Of a DNA stretch of 64,000 bases, positions 60,799-64,000 are shown piece after piece (the first letter of the stretch is position 1; every line of letters starts with the position of its first letter). The stretch is from Rhodobacter sp. (lineage in GTDB: Bacteria; Pseudomonadota; Alphaproteobacteria; Rhodobacterales; Rhodobacteraceae). Location of the stretch: contig JAIXRW010000010.1 of the NCBI GenBank assembly GCA_027484985.1, forward strand, positions 62,001 through 126,000. Reading direction: 5' to 3'. The position numbers and the translations under genes were made by a program. Under the pieces are notes generated by a model. It was not told where the DNA came from and ran no database searches. It saw only the letters and a list, made by a program, of their open reading frames with translations.

Positions 60799-62208
60799 GT
60801 GGCCTTTGCATCCATTGCCGACGGGATTGCCCGTGGTGTCGAGACAGCGGTGGCGCGGGCGGGTGGCACGTTCGAGCCCGTGATCCGGCTGGGGGTGACG
60901 GGGCTTTCGCGGGCCGGCAAGACCGTGTTCATCACGGGGCTGGTGTCGAACCTGCTGGATCGCGGGCGGATGGGGCAGTTGGGGGCCGTGGCGCAGGGGC
61001 GGATCGAGGCGGTCTATCTGCAACCGCAGCCCGACATGACCCTGCCGCGCTTTGACTACGAGGGGCATCTGGCCGCGCTGACGGGCGAGGCCCCGCATTG
61101 GCCGCAATCGACGCGGGCGGTTTCGGAATTGCGCCTGTCGTTCCGCGTGCGGGGGGCGGGGTTTCTGGCGGGGCTGGCGGGGCCGCGTGTGGTGCATCTG
61201 GATATCGTTGATTATCCGGGCGAGTGGCTGCTGGACCTTTCGCTGTTGGACCGGAGCTATGGCGACTGGGCCGAGGCGGTGCTGGAGCGTCTGGCCAAGC
61301 GGGCCGAGGCGGCCGAGTTCATGGCCGTGGCGCGGGCCGAGGATGGCGCCCTGCCGCATGACGAGGGGCGGGCGCAGGCGCTGGCGGCCTGTTACACGCG
61401 CTACCTGCTGGCCGCGCAGGCTTTGGGCCGATCCGACTGCACGCCGGGGCGGTTTTTGCTGCCCGGCGATCTGGCGGGGTCGCCCGTGCTGACCTTTGCG
61501 CCGCTGCCGCGCCCTGCCAGCGTGGCGCGGGGGTCGCTGTGGCGCGAGATGGAGCGGCGTTACGATGCCTATCGGGCGCAGGTGGTGCGGCCCTTCTTCC
61601 GCGACCATTTTGCAAAGGTGGACCGTCAGGTGGTGCTGGCCGATGTGCTGGGCGCGATCCATCGCGGGCCGCAGGCGGTTGACGAGTTGCGGCGTGTGAT
61701 GACCGAGGTGCTGGCGGCGTTCCGGCCGGGGCGCAATGGCTGGCTGAGCCGCGTGCTGGGCGGGCGGCGGGTGGAGCGCATCCTGTTTGCCGCGACCAAG
61801 GCCGACCATCTGCACCATAGCCAGCACGGGGCGCTGACGGCGATTGCCACCGCGTTGCTGCGCGAGGCGAAGGACAGGGCTGAATTTGCGGGGGCCGAGA
61901 CCATGGCGATGTCCTTGGCCGGTTTTCGCGCCACGGTCGAGGACGAGGCGCTGCGCGAGGGCGCGGCCGTTCCGGTGGTGCGGGGGCGGGTGGCGGACGG
62001 GCGGGTGGTGGCGATGTATCCCGGACGGCTGCCCGACGATCCGGCGCGGTTGCTGGTGCCGGCGCGGGCCGGGGCCGAAAGGTGGCTTGAGGCCGAGTTC
62101 GGGTTGATGGCGTTCGAACCGGCGCGGATGGCGCTGAAGCCCGGCGATGGGGTGCCGCATATAAGACTGGACCGCGCGGCGGAATTTCTGTTCGGAGACC
62201 GGCTGTGA
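60799..62208 (+). CDS. ycjX: YcjX family GTPase-like protein (DUF463)
   Basis: A 469-residue P-loop protein. Walker A is in [20 protein letters not shown] near residue 37, and [15 protein letters not shown] is the DxPG switch-like motif; [15 protein letters not shown] is the NKxD-like guanine-recognition element (TKAD). YcjX is linked to envelope stress in enterobacteria, but its reaction is unknown. GTG start at 60799 with AAAGGGG six bases upstream. The stop overlaps ycjF (GTGA), the usual pairing. Confidence 0.9.
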   Translation: MAFASIADGIARGVETAVARAGGTFEPVIRLGVTGLSRAGKTVFITGLVSNLLDRGRMGQLGAVAQGRIEAVYLQPQPDMTLPRFDYEGHLAALTGEAPHWPQSTRAVSELRLSFRVRGAGFLAGLAGPRVVHLDIVDYPGEWLLDLSLLDRSYGDWAEAVLERLAKRAEAAEFMAVARAEDGALPHDEGRAQALAACYTRYLLAAQALGRSDCTPGRFLLPGDLAGSPVLTFAPLPRPASVARGSLWREMERRYDAYRAQVVRPFFRDHFAKVDRQVVLADVLGAIHRGPQAVDELRRVMTEVLAAFRPGRNGWLSRVLGGRRVERILFAATKADHLHHSQHGALTAIATALLREAKDRAEFAGAETMAMSLAGFRATVEDEALREGAAVPVVRGRVADGRVVAMYPGRLPDDPARLLVPARAGAERWLEAEFGLMAFEPARMALKPGDGVPHIRLDRAAEFLFGDRL

Positions 62209-63173
62209 GCGACAAGCCCTTTGTTCTCGAGGTGGATCAGGGCGTGGACCCTGCCGCTGCACCGCCCGTGCCCGAGGCCGAGGCGCGGGCCAACGGCGTG
62301 GCGCGGGTGCTGGCGGGGCGGCGGCGGTCGCGGCTGGGGGCCTTTGCCGCCTGGGCCTTTGGCGCGCTGGTGTCGTTTGTGCTGTCGGTGGCGGCCTATG
62401 ATTTCGTGGCGCGGCTGCTGGCGGCGAATACGGTGCTGGGCGCGGTGGCCTTTGGCGTGGTTGCGCTGGCGGTCGGGGCGGCGCTGCTGCTGGCCCTGCG
62501 CGAGTTGGCGGGGATTGCGCGGCTGGCGCGGCTGGATGGGTTGCGGGCGCGGGTGGCGGGGGCCGATACGCTGGCTACGGCGCGGGGGGCGGTGGATGCG
62601 GTGGCGGCGCTGTACGGCGGGCGCGCGGATCAGGCCTGGGGTCTGGCGCGGCTGGCCGAGCGGCGGGCGGATGTGATGGATGCCGATGCGCTGTTGCGGC
62701 TGGCCGAGGTCGAGCTGCTGGGGCCGCTGGATGCGGCGGCGCGGGCCGAGGTGGAGGGGGCGGCGCGGCAGGTCGCCACGGTGACGGCGCTGGTGCCGCT
62801 GGCGCTGGCCGATGTGGCGACGGCGCTTTACGCCAACCTGCGGATGATCCGGCGGATTGCCGAGGTTTATGGCGGGCGGTCGGGGATGTTCGGGTCGCTG
62901 CGGCTGATGCGGCGGGTGTTCGGGCATCTGGTGGCCACGGGGGCCGTGGCGCTGACCGATGACATGATCCATTCGGTGGCGGGCGGAGGGCTGCTGTCAA
63001 AGCTGTCGCGGCGGTTCGGCGAGGGTGTGGTGAACGGTGCGCTGACAGCACGGGTGGGGCTGGCGGCGATCGAGGTGTGCCGACCGATGCCCTTTGCCGC
63101 GCTGGCAAAACCGGGGGTGACGGAAACGGTGGGGCGGGCGTTGGCGGGGCTGTTTTCGCGGGGCGAGGGGTAG
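62205..63173 (+). CDS. ycjF: YcjF family membrane protein (TIGR01620/DUF697)
   Basis: A 322-residue inner-membrane protein with two adjacent membrane segments (FAAWAFGALVSFVLSVAAYD and VLGAVAFGVVALAVGAALLL, residues about 48-100) followed by a cytoplasmic helical region and the C-terminal DUF697 part (GRSGMFGSLRLMRRVFGHLV, RVGLAAIEVCRPMPF). It always travels with ycjX; here the GTG start overlaps the ycjX stop. Its role is unknown, probably partner of the YcjX GTPase at the membrane. Confidence 0.9.
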   Translation: MSDKPFVLEVDQGVDPAAAPPVPEAEARANGVARVLAGRRRSRLGAFAAWAFGALVSFVLSVAAYDFVARLLAANTVLGAVAFGVVALAVGAALLLALRELAGIARLARLDGLRARVAGADTLATARGAVDAVAALYGGRADQAWGLARLAERRADVMDADALLRLAEVELLGPLDAAARAEVEGAARQVATVTALVPLALADVATALYANLRMIRRIAEVYGGRSGMFGSLRLMRRVFGHLVATGAVALTDDMIHSVAGGGLLSKLSRRFGEGVVNGALTARVGLAAIEVCRPMPFAALAKPGVTETVGRALAGLFSRGEG

Positions 63174-63239
63174 AGGGACTTTTGGGCCAAGCCCGAAGAA
63201 TTGCGAGGATTCCGTCTTTAGTCCCCGGCGATGTAAGAA

Positions 63240-63337
63240 GGGGGGCCAGCCCCCCAATCGGCCAAGGCCGATTTCCCCCCGGGATATTTGGGCGAGTATG
63301 AAAGCGATGTGGTTTCACCCTTGCTCAAATACTCATT
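63240..63337. repeat. Palindromic gene-end element, site 10
   Basis: Between the convergent ends of ycjF and the serine hydrolase. GGGGGG/CCCCCC hairpin (63240-63255), perfect AATCGGCC/GGCCGATT hairpin (63256-63273), core GGGATATTTGGGCGAGTATG (63280), then the opposite arm at 63312-63337. Closely matches site 8 in reverse. The rest of 63174-63383 has no gene. Confidence 0.8.
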
Positions 63338-63383
63338 TTCGCAACCGCCGATGCGGGTGCTGCGCTGGCAGCGGGGCGGCGCG

Positions 63384-64000
63384 CTAGAGGCTGGCCGCGA
63401 TCTTGCGGAAGAGGGCGATGTTGGCGTCGTGCACGCCTGCGTCTTCGAAGCTGCGGTCGGCGGCGTTGACCACGATCACCACGTTGCGGGCGCGGTCGAT
63501 CCAGATGTATTGGCCGTAGATGCCCTGGGCGAAGACCTCGTCCTGCGCGTTGTCGGGGATCCACCACTGGAAGCCGTAGCCTGCATTGCCGGGGGCTTGT
63601 GGTCGGGTCGAGGCGGCGAGCCAGTCGGCGGGCACGATCTGTTTGCCCTGCCATTGGCCGCTTTGGGCGATCATCTGGCCGAAGCGGGCATAGTCGCGGG
63701 TGGTGACGTTCAGACCGCCGAGGACGAAACTGGTGCCGTAGCCATCGGCCAGATAGAAGGGCGCCGCCTCAAGGCCCATGGGGGCAAGGATGTGGCGGTT
63801 GATCAGGTCGGGGATATCTTCGCCCGTGGCGCCGCGGATGATCATGCCCAGAACATGGGTGTCGACCGAGACGTAATGGAAGCGGGTGCCTGGGTCGGCA
63901 TCGCGGGTTTTCAGGCTGGCGGCGAAAGCGTCCATCGACTGGCCAAGGGCGAGGACGCGGCCCATGCGGTTTATGTCGGACCAGAAATCCATGTAATCTT
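63384..64000 (-). CDS. Serine hydrolase of the beta-lactamase/PBP family, N-terminus beyond window
   Basis: The last 205 or so residues of a class C-like serine hydrolase; the frame is open to the window end, so the SxxK nucleophile lies outside. Visible marks are FHYVSVDTHVLGMIIRGATG (the YxS/N region), MGLEAAPFYLADGYG, TTRDYARFGQMIAQSGQWQG, GYGFQWWIPDN and GIYGQYIWIDRARNVVIVV, which stands where KTG-like motifs lie. Family members are esterases, amidases or cell-wall enzymes; the substrate is unknown. An internal ATG at 63992 is unlikely to be the true start. Confidence 0.85.
   Translation of the reverse strand, partial: DYMDFWSDINRMGRVLALGQSMDAFAASLKTRDADPGTRFHYVSVDTHVLGMIIRGATGEDIPDLINRHILAPMGLEAAPFYLADGYGTSFVLGGLNVTTRDYARFGQMIAQSGQWQGKQIVPADWLAASTRPQAPGNAGYGFQWWIPDNAQDEVFAQGIYGQYIWIDRARNVVIVVNAADRSFEDAGVHDANIALFRKIAASL

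Noticed and set aside
5000-63337. The repeated ATTTG-core elements as a CRISPR array or insertion-sequence ends
   Set aside because: Copies are far apart, single or mirror-image, with no regular spacers, no transposase and no cas genes.

Overview
The window reads as chromosomal DNA of an alphaproteobacterium of the Rhodobacteraceae (Rhodobacter/Gemmobacter-like). The grounds are very high GC, a closely Rhodobacter-like RpoHII sigma factor with a matching RpoE-type promoter, class I lysyl-tRNA synthetase, a fused carnitine dehydrogenase-thioesterase, and the typical gene pairs rsmI-yraN-gshB and ycjX-ycjF. I find no rRNA, tRNA, CRISPR array, insertion sequence or prophage. Genes are dense, often with 4-bp ATGA/GTGA overlaps, and both strands carry long antisense open frames that are GC artefacts.

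Layout. 1-8.8 kb is housekeeping: glnD (cut by the window start), an LpoA-type PBP activator, rsmI-yraN-gshB, comM, a glutathione transferase with a YHS-like tail, and a cobU-histidine phosphatase pair. 8.75-10.5 kb holds the stress sigma factor rpoHII, with a probable sigma-E promoter, overlapping a ChaN-like gene. 10.6-13.3 kb is a coaBC-dut-moeB operon. 13.4-15.0 kb is half of an amino-acid ABC transporter (binding protein, terminator, permease). 15.1-16.1 kb is an AT-richer RTX calcium-binding gene that looks acquired. 16.6-18.6 kb is an M3 peptidase.

18.7-41.1 kb is the most interesting part, a catabolic block centred on quaternary amines. A GlxA/CdhR-type regulator diverges from cdhC (dehydrocarnitine cleavage), a small membrane protein, a fused carnitine dehydrogenase/betainyl-CoA thioesterase, an SDR dehydrogenase, an acyl-CoA dehydrogenase, an NDP-forming acyl-CoA ligase and an enoyl-CoA hydratase. 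Together these could carry gamma-butyrobetaine through crotonobetainyl-CoA and carnitine to glycine betaine. A GMC oxidoreductase and a choline-sulfatase (betC) follow. Next come a CocE-type hydrolase, a complete dipeptide/opine-type ABC importer with both ATPases fused, an alkaline-phosphatase-superfamily phosphodiesterase, a class II aldolase and an HSL-type esterase.

41.2-64 kb returns to housekeeping and mixed genes: csp, ettA, nadD, a D-Ala-D-Ala carboxypeptidase, a TerB-like protein, class I lysS, a DUF4864 protein, a large beta-helix protein, a PNPOx-fold protein, a SulP transporter, acs-adk followed by an MHS-type transporter with a large periplasmic insertion, a lone receiver protein, truA, ycjX-ycjF, and a serine hydrolase cut by the window end.

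Spread through the window is a family of intergenic near-palindromic elements at gene 3' ends (ten sites; cores such as GAGTATTTGGGCAAAGGTGA or GGATATTTGAGGGCAGAA, often flanked by G/C-run hairpins). A second group of hairpins has conserved loops and different, self-complementary stems.
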